A model generated the notes under the pieces. That model was given only the letters and a program-made list of their open reading frames with translations, was not told the origin of the DNA and did no database searches. Shown here piece after piece: positions 37,454 through 45,737 of a stretch of DNA of 64,000 bases (positions within the stretch are counted from its first letter, which is position 1; each line of letters starts with the position of its first letter). The stretch comes from Luteimonas suaedae (lineage in GTDB: Bacteria > Pseudomonadota > Gammaproteobacteria > Xanthomonadales > Xanthomonadaceae), in the NCBI RefSeq assembly GCF_008312895.1, contig NZ_VSSP01000005.1:226034-290033 (forward strand). The letters are read 5' to 3'. Made by a program: the position numbers and the translations under genes.

Positions 37454-38257
37454 CTAAGGAGGGGCGTAACGCCAATGCCACGGCTCGTAGACGATGCCGT
37501 GCGGGTTGCCGCGCGGATAGCTCATGGTGAAACCGTAGTCGCCGGCGTTGCCGGTCAGCCAGGCAAACGCCTCGGTGGCCTCGAACGATTCCTCCGCCGG
37601 CGGCTCGCCCGGCGCGCCGATGTCGAGCGCGAGGCCGGAATGATGCTCGCTGTAGCCGGGCGCGGCGTTGATCGGCAGGATCTCGTCCAGCGCCAGGCCG
37701 CGGGCGCGTTTTCTTTCGAAGATGCCAAGCTGGTAGTCGTGGCTGCGGTAGCCGGAGATCGCGTCCAGCACCACGCCGTCGCGGTGCGCGGCAGTGTGCA
37801 GATGGGCCCAGGCGCGTGCGGCATCCACCTGCAGCCACAGCGGGCGCCGGAAGCGGTCGAACCCGGCCAGCGCGAGCCAGTCGGGCTCGGCCACCAGCGG
37901 CAGGCCGGTGCGTTCGGCGTAGGCGTCGGCGTCGATGCCCAGCGCGTCCAGGCGTTCGTGCAGGCGGTGCAGCGGCAGCGTGCCGACGTGCTCGAGGCCG
38001 GCGCGGGCGTGCTCGGGCACGGCGTCGAGCGCATCCAGGGCGTCGTCGATGCCGGTCTCACGCATCCAGCGCGGCCGCAGCGGCATCAGGCCCTCGGGCA
38101 GCTCGGCGACGAGATAGCGGCCGTCGCGCTTGCGCCGCAGCACGTAGCGTGCGCGGGCGAGGATCCGGGCGTCGCGGTTGCCGCGCGCGCGCAGCAGGGC
38201 GGCCGGCCACAGCTCGATGTCCGGTGTATTGATCAGGATGCGTGGATGCCTGCGCAT
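37454..38257 (-). CDS. D-alanyl-D-alanine carboxypeptidase family protein (M15/VanY-like)
   Basis: 267-residue zinc peptidase acting on peptidoglycan stems. C-terminal M15B core: substrate Arg motif AISGYRSHDYQLGIF, zinc ligands SEHHSGLALDIG and EPWHWRY (final His about residue 262). N-terminal ~150 residues (WPAALLRARGNRDAR...) are a lineage-specific domain without a visible signal peptide, which is unusual for an envelope enzyme. It may use a non-classical route or act in the cytoplasm on recycled muropeptides. Confidence 0.87.
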   Translation of the reverse strand: MRRHPRILINTPDIELWPAALLRARGNRDARILARARYVLRRKRDGRYLVAELPEGLMPLRPRWMRETGIDDALDALDAVPEHARAGLEHVGTLPLHRLHERLDALGIDADAYAERTGLPLVAEPDWLALAGFDRFRRPLWLQVDAARAWAHLHTAAHRDGVVLDAISGYRSHDYQLGIFERKRARGLALDEILPINAAPGYSEHHSGLALDIGAPGEPPAEESFEATEAFAWLTGNAGDYGFTMSYPRGNPHGIVYEPWHWRYAPP

Positions 38258-38417
38258 GTGCCGCAGCTTAGCCGTGCGTGGCCTCGGCCGCCAAATTCCG
38301 CCGCGACAGCAGCGCCTGCGGCGGTTCGGCAGTCACGGCCGATCGAAATGGAGCGAACCACAGCGGCGCTGCATGGCTTGCCGCTTGCAAGGACTTCGGC
38401 TTGTCGGACGGTTCGCC

Positions 38418-38493
38418 GTCGCGACTTCCGTCGCACCCAGGGTGCAGAAGTCAGGGCGAACCCGCCGGCTGTGGGAGCGACGGAAGTCGCGAC
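38418..38493. repeat. Inverted pair of the GTGGGAGCGAC repeat
   Basis: GTCGCGACTTCCGTCGCACC (38418) and GTGGGAGCGACGGAAGTCGC (38471) form an inverted pair of ~23 bp arms with a 30 bp loop. This lies in the 330 bp gene-free stretch 38258-38587 before the small-gene operon end; nothing else was recognised there. Confidence 0.75.
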
Positions 38494-38587
38494 GCTACGC
38501 GCCGGCCAGCTCGGACAATCCAAGGATGCCGCAACCATCCGTTCGTGCGATGCAGGCCGTGCGGCCGCGCCTGCGCGGCAGCCGCCT

Positions 38588-38722
38588 TCAGGTGCCGCCC
38601 CGTAGGGACACCAGCAGCGTCCCCGCCAGCAGTGCCAGCAGGGACGCCAGCAGCAATACGATCGCGACCGTGCGGCCGCGTCCGGGAAAACGATGCTCGA
38701 CCAGTTTCACGATGTGCAGCAT
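38588..38722 (-). CDS. Small single-helix membrane protein (44 aa)
   Basis: MLHIVKLVEHRFPGRGRTVA followed by a strong hydrophobic helix (IVLLLASLLALLAGTLLVSL) and a short polar end. An AGGACA site precedes the ATG by the right distance. It lies 85 bp after the DUF4177 gene on the same strand and looks like the last gene of the band-7 operon. No known family; basic N-terminus and one helix suggest an inner-membrane microprotein. Confidence 0.6.
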   Translation of the reverse strand: MLHIVKLVEHRFPGRGRTVAIVLLLASLLALLAGTLLVSLRGGT

Positions 38723-38807
38723 GTGCTGTCCTCACTTCGATGTGCGGGCCGGATCCTGCGATCCTGGCGGCAATGCCGCCGATCAGCGTGTCACTGGCCT
38801 CGTCCGG

Positions 38808-38987
38808 TCATTGCGGCTTCTTCAGTACCAGCGTTGCCGGTGCCATCGGGCCCGGGAAGGCGAAGTTCACCAGTTCCCAGCCCTGTGCGCCGAGACGGTT
38901 GAGTTCCGCCTGGATGTTCTCGGCCTTTACCCTGCTCAGGAGCGAAGGCTTGACCTCGACTACCTGGTATGTCCAGCGATGGCTCAT
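38808..38987 (-). CDS. DUF4177 protein (59 aa)
   Basis: [20 protein letters not shown], a central [19 protein letters not shown] and a LVLKKP end give the DUF4177 signature (LNxLGxxGWELV...LKR). Structure in the family is a small beta-hairpin plus helix; function unknown. Its ATG overlaps the stop of the RHH-type gene upstream (ATGA), which makes it translationally coupled. Too short to stand out among open frames but well supported. Confidence 0.8.
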   Translation of the reverse strand: MSHRWTYQVVEVKPSLLSRVKAENIQAELNRLGAQGWELVNFAFPGPMAPATLVLKKPQ

Positions 38988-39172
38988 GACGTCGTCTCCC
39001 TGTTCGATGGTTTGGCGCCCTTGTCCGGCAGCCGGCCGGCCTTGCGCAGGGCGTCGCGCAACACGTACTCGATCTGTGCGTTGAGGCTGCGCAGTTCGTC
39101 GTCCGACCAGCGTTGCACGGCGGCCAGGATCTCGGCGTTGATGCGCAGCGGATAGCTCTTTTTCTCGCTCAT
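38984..39172 (-). CDS. Arc-like ribbon-helix-helix small protein (62 aa)
   Basis: [49 protein letters not shown] fits the Arc/MetJ-type RHH pattern (short beta strand PLRI, then helices with the [10 protein letters not shown] dimer core), as in small DNA-binding proteins and antitoxins. No toxin gene is adjacent. It sits between a small membrane-protein gene and DUF4177 with start/stop overlaps on both sides. Likely a repressor of this operon; the operator at 40355 would be its site, by inference. Confidence 0.8.
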   Translation of the reverse strand: MSEKKSYPLRINAEILAAVQRWSDDELRSLNAQIEYVLRDALRKAGRLPDKGAKPSNRETTS

Positions 39173-39444
39173 CGCGGCCCGCCCCGGCGCCTGCGCAACG
39201 CGTCGACCAGCACCACCAGCCCGAGGCCGTTGACCGCCAGCGCCAGCACCACCGCGACCGCGAGCATCCGCGTGCGGTCGCCGCCGGCCCAGGCCAGGCC
39301 GATCGCGCCGGCCAGGATGGCGAAACCGATCAGCCGCATCAGCGTCGCCAGCCGGCGCCGGTCGCGCGCGAACGCACGCGCGGCCAGAAACGCCGGCAGG
39401 CTGCTGGCGGCCACGATCAGCGGCAGGAGCAGGCCGTCGGTCAT
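39169..39444 (-). CDS. Small multi-helix membrane protein (91 aa)
   Basis: Three predicted helices ([60 protein letters not shown]) joined by basic loops; ends in RRRRGG. No known family. Seven bases after the band-7 gene, overlapping ATGA with the RHH gene. Probably interacts with the band-7 protein in the inner membrane. Confidence 0.75.
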   Translation of the reverse strand: MTDGLLLPLIVAASSLPAFLAARAFARDRRRLATLMRLIGFAILAGAIGLAWAGGDRTRMLAVAVVLALAVNGLGLVVLVDALRRRRGGPR

Positions 39445-39451
39445 CCCTGGC

Positions 39452-40321
39452 TCAATACAGCGATCCGGTGTTGACCACCGGATGGGCGGCGCGGTCGCCG
39501 CACAGCACCACCAGCAAGTTGCTCACCATCGCCGCCTTGCGCTCCTCGTCCAGCGAGACCACGCCGCTCTTCTGCAGTTCGGCCAGCGCCATCTCGACCA
39601 TGCCGCAGGCGCCGGCGACGATCCGCGCACGCGCCGCCACCACCGCATTGGCCTGCTGCCGCTGCAGCATCGCCTGGGCGATCTCGGGGGCGTAGGCGAG
39701 GTGGCTGATGCGCGCTTCCAGCACGTCGACGCCGGCCGAGGTCAGGCGCTCGTCCAGGTGCTCCTTGAGCCGCTCGGAGATCTCGGCGGCGTGGCTGCGC
39801 AGCGAGATCTGGCCGTCCTCGTGCTGGTCGTAGGGGTAGGTGGTCGCCATCGCCCGCAGCGCCGCCTCGGACTGGATGTGCACGAAACTCTCGTAGTCGT
39901 CGACGTTGAACACCGCCTCGGCCGAGTCCACCACCCGCCACACGATCACCGCGGCGATCTCGATCGGGCTGCCGTCGAGCTCGTTGACCTTGAGCCTGCC
40001 GCTCTCGAAATTGCGCACCCGCAGCGACACCTTGCGCTTGGTGAAGAACGGATTGTTCCAGCGCAGGCCGTTGTCGCGCGCGGTGCCGATGTACTTGCCG
40101 AACAGGCTCAGGACAGCCGACTGATTGGGCTCGACCATGTACAGGCCGACCAATCCGAACACCGCGACTGCGCTGACGACGACGGCACCGACGAGCCGCA
40201 GCACGCCGCCGTCGCCGGTGACGACCACGGTGAAAAAGGCGTAGGCGCAGGCCAGCAGCACGGCCAGCAGCGCCAGCAGCATCGGAATGCCGGGCAGCGA
40301 GCGGATCGGGTTCTCTTTCAT
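39452..40321 (-). CDS. SPFH/band-7 domain membrane protein
   Basis: 289 aa. Two N-terminal membrane helices ([37 protein letters not shown]) then the SPFH domain ([60 protein letters not shown]) and the coiled [20 protein letters not shown] region. It organises membrane proteins in oligomers, like stomatin/HflK relatives. First gene of the five-gene operon; promoter at 40355. No NfeD partner gene is present, which is unusual for many band-7 operons. Confidence 0.9.
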   Translation of the reverse strand: MKENPIRSLPGIPMLLALLAVLLACAYAFFTVVVTGDGGVLRLVGAVVVSAVAVFGLVGLYMVEPNQSAVLSLFGKYIGTARDNGLRWNNPFFTKRKVSLRVRNFESGRLKVNELDGSPIEIAAVIVWRVVDSAEAVFNVDDYESFVHIQSEAALRAMATTYPYDQHEDGQISLRSHAAEISERLKEHLDERLTSAGVDVLEARISHLAYAPEIAQAMLQRQQANAVVAARARIVAGACGMVEMALAELQKSGVVSLDEERKAAMVSNLLVVLCGDRAAHPVVNTGSLY

Positions 40322-40354
40322 GACGACGTCTCCTCCGCCCCCCTTGGGCGAGTG

Positions 40355-40390
40355 AGAGATTGATATCTAATTGATATCACTTTGTCAATG
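40355..40390 (-). promoter_or_regulatory. Promoter and duplicated GATATC operator of the band-7 operon
   Basis: On the minus strand TTGACA (40388-40383) and TATCAA (40365-40360) are separated by 17 bp, a good sigma-70 layout. Across the spacer and -10 lie two GATATC sites 11 bp apart (GATATCAATTAGATATCAAT). The two direct and palindromic half-sites look like an operator for a small RHH dimer. ~37 bases to the ATG. Confidence 0.65.
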
Positions 40391-40462
40391 GCGCTGCCGT
40401 CGCCATCGGCTGGCGGCGATGGCCGCCGCATACAATATTCGGCCGTCCATCCAGGAAGACTC

Positions 40463-41662
40463 ATGGTCAGTCTCGGCACGCCGTTGTCCCCGCGCGCCAC
40501 CCGCGTACTGCTGCTCGGTTCGGGCGAGCTGGGCAAGGAAGTGGCGATCGAGTTGCAGCGGCTGGGTGCCGAGGTCATCGCCGCCGACCGCTACGCCGAT
40601 GCGCCGGCGATGCAGGTCGCGCACCGCAGCCACGTACTCGACATGCTCGACGCCACGGCGCTGCGTGCGCTGATCGCAGCGGAAAAGCCGCAGCTGATCG
40701 TGCCCGAGATCGAGGCGATCCACACCGCGACCCTGGTGGAACTGGAGCAGGGCTTCGCCGAGGCCGGCGACGACACCCGCGTCATTCCGACGGCGCGCGC
40801 GGCATGGCTGACCATGGACCGCGAGGGCATCCGCCGGCTGGCCGCGGAAACGCTGGAGCTCCCGACCTCGTCCTACCGCTTCGTCGACACGCTCGAGGAC
40901 TACCGCGCCGCGGTGGCGGAGATCGGCCTGCCGTGCTTGGTCAAGCCGGTGATGTCGTCGTCCGGCAAGGGGCAGTCGCTGGTGCGGGGCGAAGCCGACA
41001 TCGAGCGTGCGTGGGAATACGCGCGCACCGGCGGCCGCGCCGGCGCCGGACGGGTGATCGTCGAAGGCTTCGTCGATTTCGATTACGAGATCACCCTGCT
41101 CACCGTGCGCCATGCCGGCGGCACCGATTTTTGCGCGCCGATCGGGCACCTGCAGCGCGATGGCGACTATCGCGAGAGCTGGCAGCCGCAGCCGATGTCG
41201 CCCACCGCGCTGGCGCGTGCGCAGGACGTCGCGCGGCGCATCACCGACGATCTCGGTGGCTGGGGCGTGTTCGGCGTGGAGCTGTTCGTCAAGGGCGACG
41301 ACGTCTGGTTTTCCGAGGTCTCGCCGCGGCCGCACGATACCGGCCTGGTCACGCTGGTATCGCAGGAACTGAGCGAGTTCGCGCTGCATGCGCGGGCGAT
41401 CCTCGGCCTGCCGATTTCGCTGATCCGGCAGGCGGGCCCGTCGGCGTCCTGCGCGCTGTTGGCGGAAGGGTCCGGGGTGCCGGTGTTTTCGAACATCGAG
41501 GCGGCGCTGCGGGCGCCGGATTCGGCGCTGCGCCTGTTTGGCAAGCCGCGCGTGGAGGGCCAGCGCCGGGTCGGCGTGACCCTGGCGCGCGGGCGCGACA
41601 TCGATGGTGCGCGACGCAGCGCCCGCGAGGCGGCCGAGGCGATCGCGATCACGTTGGAATAA
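40463..41662 (+). CDS. purT: Formate-dependent phosphoribosylglycinamide formyltransferase (PurT)
   Basis: 399-residue ATP-grasp enzyme, third step of purine synthesis, using formate instead of formyl-THF. N-terminal GAR site ([20 protein letters not shown]), ATP-grasp region ([19 protein letters not shown]), Mg-binding [20 protein letters not shown] and [23 protein letters not shown] at 40463 has AGGAAG upstream; 27 extra N-terminal codons are rejected. Shares the upstream region with the band-7 promoter. Confidence 0.97.
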   Translation: MVSLGTPLSPRATRVLLLGSGELGKEVAIELQRLGAEVIAADRYADAPAMQVAHRSHVLDMLDATALRALIAAEKPQLIVPEIEAIHTATLVELEQGFAEAGDDTRVIPTARAAWLTMDREGIRRLAAETLELPTSSYRFVDTLEDYRAAVAEIGLPCLVKPVMSSSGKGQSLVRGEADIERAWEYARTGGRAGAGRVIVEGFVDFDYEITLLTVRHAGGTDFCAPIGHLQRDGDYRESWQPQPMSPTALARAQDVARRITDDLGGWGVFGVELFVKGDDVWFSEVSPRPHDTGLVTLVSQELSEFALHARAILGLPISLIRQAGPSASCALLAEGSGVPVFSNIEAALRAPDSALRLFGKPRVEGQRRVGVTLARGRDIDGARRSAREAAEAIAITLE

Positions 41663-41773
41663 CCATGGCGCCGGCCGCTTCAGCTGCACACCTTTCGCAG
41701 ATGAAGCGCAGTTGTGCCGCTCCCGTGCGTGAGCGCGGATCCGGCAATCGAACATTTCTGGAGAATCGAAGCG

Positions 41774-42061
41774 ATGAACGCACACAACGGCTACGCCGTC
41801 TTCTTGTACCCGCAGGCGCTGGAGGTGCTGGGCGAGGCGATCAAGCCCTACCTGCGCGAGAACCCGATGGGCGCGCACGTGGCTTGCGACGAGATCGACA
41901 CCGGCGGCGCGCTGATCGAGATGACGCTGCGCGGCCGCACCGAGCAGGGCGCCGACGTCACAGTGGAACTGATGGTGCCCGGCACCATGGTGCGGATGAT
42001 CGTCTCGACCCAGGGCGACGGCGACTTCGGCTTCGGCCCGCGCACCGCCCCGATTCCGTAG
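41774..42061 (+). CDS. Hypothetical protein (95 aa)
   Basis: MNAHNGYAVFLYPQALEVLG then DEIDTGGALIEMTLRGRT, VTVELMVPGTMVRMIVSTQG and an end FGFGPRTAPIP. Looks like a small alpha/beta cytosolic protein; not a family I can name. ATG preceded by GGAGAATCGAAGCG. Its stop codon TAG is the first TAG of the REP element starting at 42058, so repeat insertion or conversion set the C-terminus. Confidence 0.8.
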   Translation: MNAHNGYAVFLYPQALEVLGEAIKPYLRENPMGAHVACDEIDTGGALIEMTLRGRTEQGADVTVELMVPGTMVRMIVSTQGDGDFGFGPRTAPIP

Positions 42062-42199
42062 GAGCGCGCCATGCGCGCGATGCCGCGGGTGCTGGCAGAA
42101 TCCGGGGGATGCCGCGATTCTGAGCCAGCAGGTGTGCCGGTCGCCGGAATTCGCGGGCGATGCAATGCCCGCGGTATCGCGTGCATGGCGCGCTCCTAC
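42058..42199 (+). repeat. GTAG-headed paired REP element, copy E, supplying two stop codons
   Basis: 142 bp, near the family consensus with a few arm changes (GTATCGCGTGCATGG). The left GTAG gives the TAG stop of the upstream plus-strand gene (42059-42061) and the right CTAC gives the TAG stop of the minus-strand exonuclease gene (42196-42198). The element is thus the entire convergent intergenic space. Confidence 0.88.
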
Positions 42200-43452
42200 G
42201 GAAGGCGCAGGTCGACCCAGACCAGGCGGTGGTCGCTGCCGTCGATGATGGCGGCAGCCGGATCGCTCGGCGGCGGCCAGAACACGCCGCTGTCCACGAA
42301 CTCGAAGCCCGTCGACGGCAATACGTAATCCAGTCGTAGCGGCCCGACCCGCGGCCCGAAATCGCCGGTCGCGTGTGCGGGCGCGCCGCGGCGTGCCGGG
42401 CCGGTGCCTTCGGTCGCCGCATCCGCGCCTGTCGCCGCGGCGATCGCCGCGCCTTCGCTGGCCGGCGTGGGGTAGCGCAGTACGCGTGGATGTTCCAGCA
42501 GTTCGACGATCGCCTCGTGACGGCCGTCGCCGTCCACCGGGTCGTTGTTGAGATCGCCCAGGATCACGAAGCGCGCGTCCGCCTCGAGCCCGCCGCAGCG
42601 ACCACGGTCGTCGCACAGCCAGGGCTTGTCGCCGGGCGAGAGGTACTCGGTCCACAGCCGGATCTCGTCGGCGTTGCGGGCGCCGTTGCGATCCTCCGGG
42701 CCGTCGAACACCGGCGGCGTGGGGTGCGAGGCGAGCACGTGCAGCACGCCGGCCGGCGTGCGCACCGGCACGTCCCAGTGCGACTTCGACGACAACCGCA
42801 GCTGCGACCACACCGCGTCCGGGTGCCACCACTGTCCGCTGTCCGGATCGCGCGGCCGATGAGCGCCCGGCATCGCGCTCCAGCGCAGTTGCCGGAACGT
42901 GCGTGCGGCGGCGGTGTCGATCGGGTACTTCGACAGCAGCAGCATGCCGTACTGGCCCGGATGCAGGCCGTAGCCCCAGGCATCGTTGCCGCGCTCGCGC
43001 CCGTCGCCGCCGACCGTGCCGTTGCCGTCCAGGTCCAATCCGCTCGGCACGCCGGTGTTGACCGGCGCGAAGTAACGGTACGGATAGCGCAGGCCTTCGC
43101 CGCCGCCGGCCTGCGGCGTCTCCAGGTACCGGCGCTGGAACAGGTCGGCGGCACGGCCGTCAGCGTCGTAGTCGAACTCGTTCAGCAGCACGACGTCCGG
43201 ACGCACCCGCTGCAGCACCGCGGCGACCTTGCGAGCGCCGGCATCGCCGGCTTCCAGCCGCGCACGCAGGCCATCGGTCTCGTCGGCATACAGCGATGCG
43301 TTGTAGGTGGCGATACGCAAGGAAGCGTCGGCGGACATCGTGGTTCGGTAGCTTTCAGGATCGCCGTGGACGTTGACGCGCACGCAGGCGGTGCAGGCGA
43401 GCAGCGCGACGGAGAGCAGGGCCAGGGCGACGGAGCGGGCGGATGGACTCAT
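42196..43452 (-). CDS. Endonuclease/exonuclease/phosphatase-family lipoprotein
   Basis: 418 aa. Lipoprotein signal (LALLSVALLACTACVRV). EEP fold motifs: RIATYNASLYADETDGLRAR, DVVLLNEFDYDADGRAADLF (metal Glu), LLLSKYPIDTAAAR, HVLASHPTPPVFDG, FVILGDLNNDPVDGDG and final SDHRLVWVDL (catalytic His). Such exported EEP proteins act on nucleic acids, phosphodiesters or lipids; which one is unknown. Stop codon lies inside REP copy E. Confidence 0.88.
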   Translation of the reverse strand: MSPSARSVALALLSVALLACTACVRVNVHGDPESYRTTMSADASLRIATYNASLYADETDGLRARLEAGDAGARKVAAVLQRVRPDVVLLNEFDYDADGRAADLFQRRYLETPQAGGGEGLRYPYRYFAPVNTGVPSGLDLDGNGTVGGDGRERGNDAWGYGLHPGQYGMLLLSKYPIDTAAARTFRQLRWSAMPGAHRPRDPDSGQWWHPDAVWSQLRLSSKSHWDVPVRTPAGVLHVLASHPTPPVFDGPEDRNGARNADEIRLWTEYLSPGDKPWLCDDRGRCGGLEADARFVILGDLNNDPVDGDGRHEAIVELLEHPRVLRYPTPASEGAAIAAATGADAATEGTGPARRGAPAHATGDFGPRVGPLRLDYVLPSTGFEFVDSGVFWPPPSDPAAAIIDGSDHRLVWVDLRLP

Positions 43453-43508
43453 GGCGGGATTGTATAGGGCGATATCACCGCCCCCACATCGTCATCCCGG
43501 CGCCCGTC

Positions 43509-44228
43509 TCATCCTTCATCAAGCGGTTGCCAGCCGCGCCCGTCGAAGGCCTCCAGCGGGCGGAACCTGCGCTTGTAGTCCATCTTGCCGTGGCCGGCGA
43601 TCCAGTAACCCAGGTAGAGATGGCTGCGACCCTCGCGTCGGGCCCATTCGATCTGGCGCAGGATCGCCAGCGTGCCGGGGCTGCGCGCGGCGGCGTCGGG
43701 ATCGTAGAAGGTGTACACGGCCGACAGTGCATCGCCGGTCAGGTCGGTCGCCGCCACCGCGAGCAGCCGCTGCTGTACGCGCAGTTCCAGAAAGCGCCCC
43801 TCGGTCCAGCTGCCGAGCAGGAACTGATCGAATTCGGCGGCGCCATGCCCGTCCATGCCGCCTTGCGGATGGCGCGCGTGCAGATAGCGGCGGTACAGCG
43901 CCAGCCGCTCGTCGTCGCGCTCGGCTGGCACCACCCGCGCCTCGACGTCGGCGTTGCGCGCCAGGCAGCGGCGCTGGCTGCGGTCGGGGCGGAACGCCGC
44001 CACCGGGATCCGCACTGCCACGCAGGCGCGGCAGCCCTGGCAATGCGGCCGGTAGACGATGTCGCCGGAGCGGCGGAAACCCCACTGCAGCGCCTGTGGG
44101 TAGAACTGCGCCAGGCGCGGGTCGCGCGGATCCAGGACCAGGTCGCGCGCGGTCCGGTCCGGCCAGTAGCCGCAGGGATGCAGGCCGGTGTGGAACAGGC
44201 GCAGCGAATCGGGCTCGCCCAGGCTCAT
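43509..44228 (-). CDS. bpt: Aspartate/glutamate leucyltransferase (Bpt)
   Basis: 239-residue N-end-rule transferase that adds Leu from Leu-tRNA to proteins starting in Asp or Glu, marking them for ClpAP. Motifs: [20 protein letters not shown], Cys-rich [55 protein letters not shown] at 44228 overlaps the end of the next upstream gene (ATGA). The family is typical of gamma- and betaproteobacteria. Confidence 0.95.
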   Translation of the reverse strand: MSLGEPDSLRLFHTGLHPCGYWPDRTARDLVLDPRDPRLAQFYPQALQWGFRRSGDIVYRPHCQGCRACVAVRIPVAAFRPDRSQRRCLARNADVEARVVPAERDDERLALYRRYLHARHPQGGMDGHGAAEFDQFLLGSWTEGRFLELRVQQRLLAVAATDLTGDALSAVYTFYDPDAAARSPGTLAILRQIEWARREGRSHLYLGYWIAGHGKMDYKRRFRPLEAFDGRGWQPLDEG

Positions 44229-44803
44229 GGCGAAGGCCAATACGGCGCCAGCGGCCACGACAGCAGCGCGGCCCCGGTTCCGGTGGCGATACCGGCGCCG
44301 AGGTCGCGCGGACGATGTCGCGCCAGCGCCAGCCGCGACCAGACCACCAGGGCCGCGAACACCAGCGCCGCCGCGCCGGCCCACCACGTCCAGCGCAGCA
44401 GCATCAATGCCGCGAACACGGCGAAGGCGGCGTGCAGCGACAACGTGCACCAGCGCGCGAGCAGCATCGCGACGGCGACGATCAGTGCCGACAGGCCCAG
44501 GTACAGCGCGACGCCGGCCGGCGCCCACAGCGCCAGCAGCATCGCCGCCACCAGCACCGGCAGCAGGAACCGGTGCAGCGAGCGGCGTTCGTCGCCGGCG
44601 CTGGCGTCGACATGCGCCCAGCTGCCCTGCCGGACCCGGCGCCAGGACCAGCCCATCACCAGCGCGGCGGCGAGCGCGAAAGCGATCGCGACGCCGCCCG
44701 TCCCCGGCAGGCCGCCCGCCACGGCCGGCAGCAGCAATGCCAGCGGCAGCATCAGCAGCGGATGGCCGAGGATCGAGACGGTGCGGGCGAGCGGGCGGGT
44801 CAC
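44225..44803 (-). CDS. PAP2-like integral membrane protein
   Basis: 192 aa, five to six hydrophobic helices. Motif three of the PAP2 phosphatases is intact: [16 protein letters not shown] fits SRxxxxxHxxxD. The second motif normally PSGH is here LSLHAAF, and the first (KxxxxxxRP) is not clear, so activity may be altered or lost. Would be an inner-membrane lipid phosphatase if active. Stop overlaps the bpt start, so the two are translationally coupled; no known link between the functions. Confidence 0.72.
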   Translation of the reverse strand: MTRPLARTVSILGHPLLMLPLALLLPAVAGGLPGTGGVAIAFALAAALVMGWSWRRVRQGSWAHVDASAGDERRSLHRFLLPVLVAAMLLALWAPAGVALYLGLSALIVAVAMLLARWCTLSLHAAFAVFAALMLLRWTWWAGAAALVFAALVVWSRLALARHRPRDLGAGIATGTGAALLSWPLAPYWPSP

Positions 44804-44949
44804 GTGCCCAGCATACTGCGGCCGATCGCAGGCGCCGCGACTGTCCGCTGCCTGAACGTGGCCATCGCGCTGTCAACCGCGTGCCCGGGGGCCGCGTTGA
44901 TCCGTGCACAGGCGGCGCGTTGCCGCCCCTGCACATCGGAGAGACACAC

Positions 44950-45624
44950 ATGAAATCCAACCGTCTGTTTGCCGCGACCCTGTTGGCCCTGGGCGCGTTC
45001 GCCACTGCCGCGGCGGTGGCGCAGCCGGCGGCGGGCGAGGCCCGTCCGGCGCGCATGCAGCTCGACAGCAACGGCGACGGTGCGATCGACCGCAGCGAGG
45101 CGGCCGCGCATCCGCGACTGGCAGAGAGATTCGACCGGCTCGACAAGAACGGTGACGGCCGCATCGACGCCGACGAAAGGCCGCGACACGGCGGCAAGCG
45201 CATGCAGGGTGGCGGTGGCCACGACCGTATGGGCTTCGACCGCATCGCCCGGCTGGACGCCGACGGCGACGGCCGCATCAGCCGGGCCGAGCTCGAGCAG
45301 GCCGCGGGCGCGCGCAAGGAGGGCCGCGGCGCCCGTTTCGATCTGGGGCAGCACTTCGACGCCATCGACACCGACCGTGACGGCCAGATCGCGCGCGGCG
45401 AACTGCGTGCCTGGCACGCGCGCCAGCTTCCGCAGCGCCGGGCCGAGATGGCCGAGCGCGCCGACCAGCGCTTCGCCGCCGCCGATCTCAACGGCGACGG
45501 CAAGCTGAGCCGGGTCGAGGTCGAGGAAAAGATGCCGCGACTGGCAAGGAATTTCGCCTGGATGGACGAAAGCCGCGACGGTTTCCTGAGCCGGGAAGAG
45601 CTCCGGCCGCAGCGGGCACATTGA
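44950..45624 (+). CDS. Exported six-EF-hand calcium-binding protein
   Basis: 224 aa. Signal peptide ([20 protein letters not shown]). Six canonical loops follow: [60 protein letters not shown] and [12 protein letters not shown]. Together they suggest a periplasmic calcium buffer or sensor of calmodulin-like build. ATG preceded by GGAGAGACACAC. It ends at an excellent intrinsic terminator. Function beyond calcium binding unknown. Confidence 0.9.
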   Translation: MKSNRLFAATLLALGAFATAAAVAQPAAGEARPARMQLDSNGDGAIDRSEAAAHPRLAERFDRLDKNGDGRIDADERPRHGGKRMQGGGGHDRMGFDRIARLDADGDGRISRAELEQAAGARKEGRGARFDLGQHFDAIDTDRDGQIARGELRAWHARQLPQRRAEMAERADQRFAAADLNGDGKLSRVEVEEKMPRLARNFAWMDESRDGFLSREELRPQRAH

Positions 45625-45663
45625 ACAGGGAGCGTTGCAGCAAGGGGTAAGTCGGTAGTCTCC

Positions 45664-45696
45664 GCCCGCGTGTTCGTCGCACGCGGGCTTTTTTTT
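45664..45696 (+). terminator. Intrinsic terminator after the EF-hand gene
   Basis: GCCCGCGTG and CACGCGGGC are exact 9 bp arms with a 7-base loop, followed by eight T. The convergent sigma-factor gene ends 42 bp away, and the hairpin could serve both. Confidence 0.95.
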
Positions 45697-45737
45697 CGCG
45701 ATCGCGATGGTCGAGCGACAGGCCGAGCCCGCGCGCG

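Noticed and set aside
38984..39172. RHH gene as antitoxin of a toxin-antitoxin pair
   Set aside because: Neither neighbour (DUF4177, three-helix membrane protein) resembles a known toxin; kept as a possible operon regulator.
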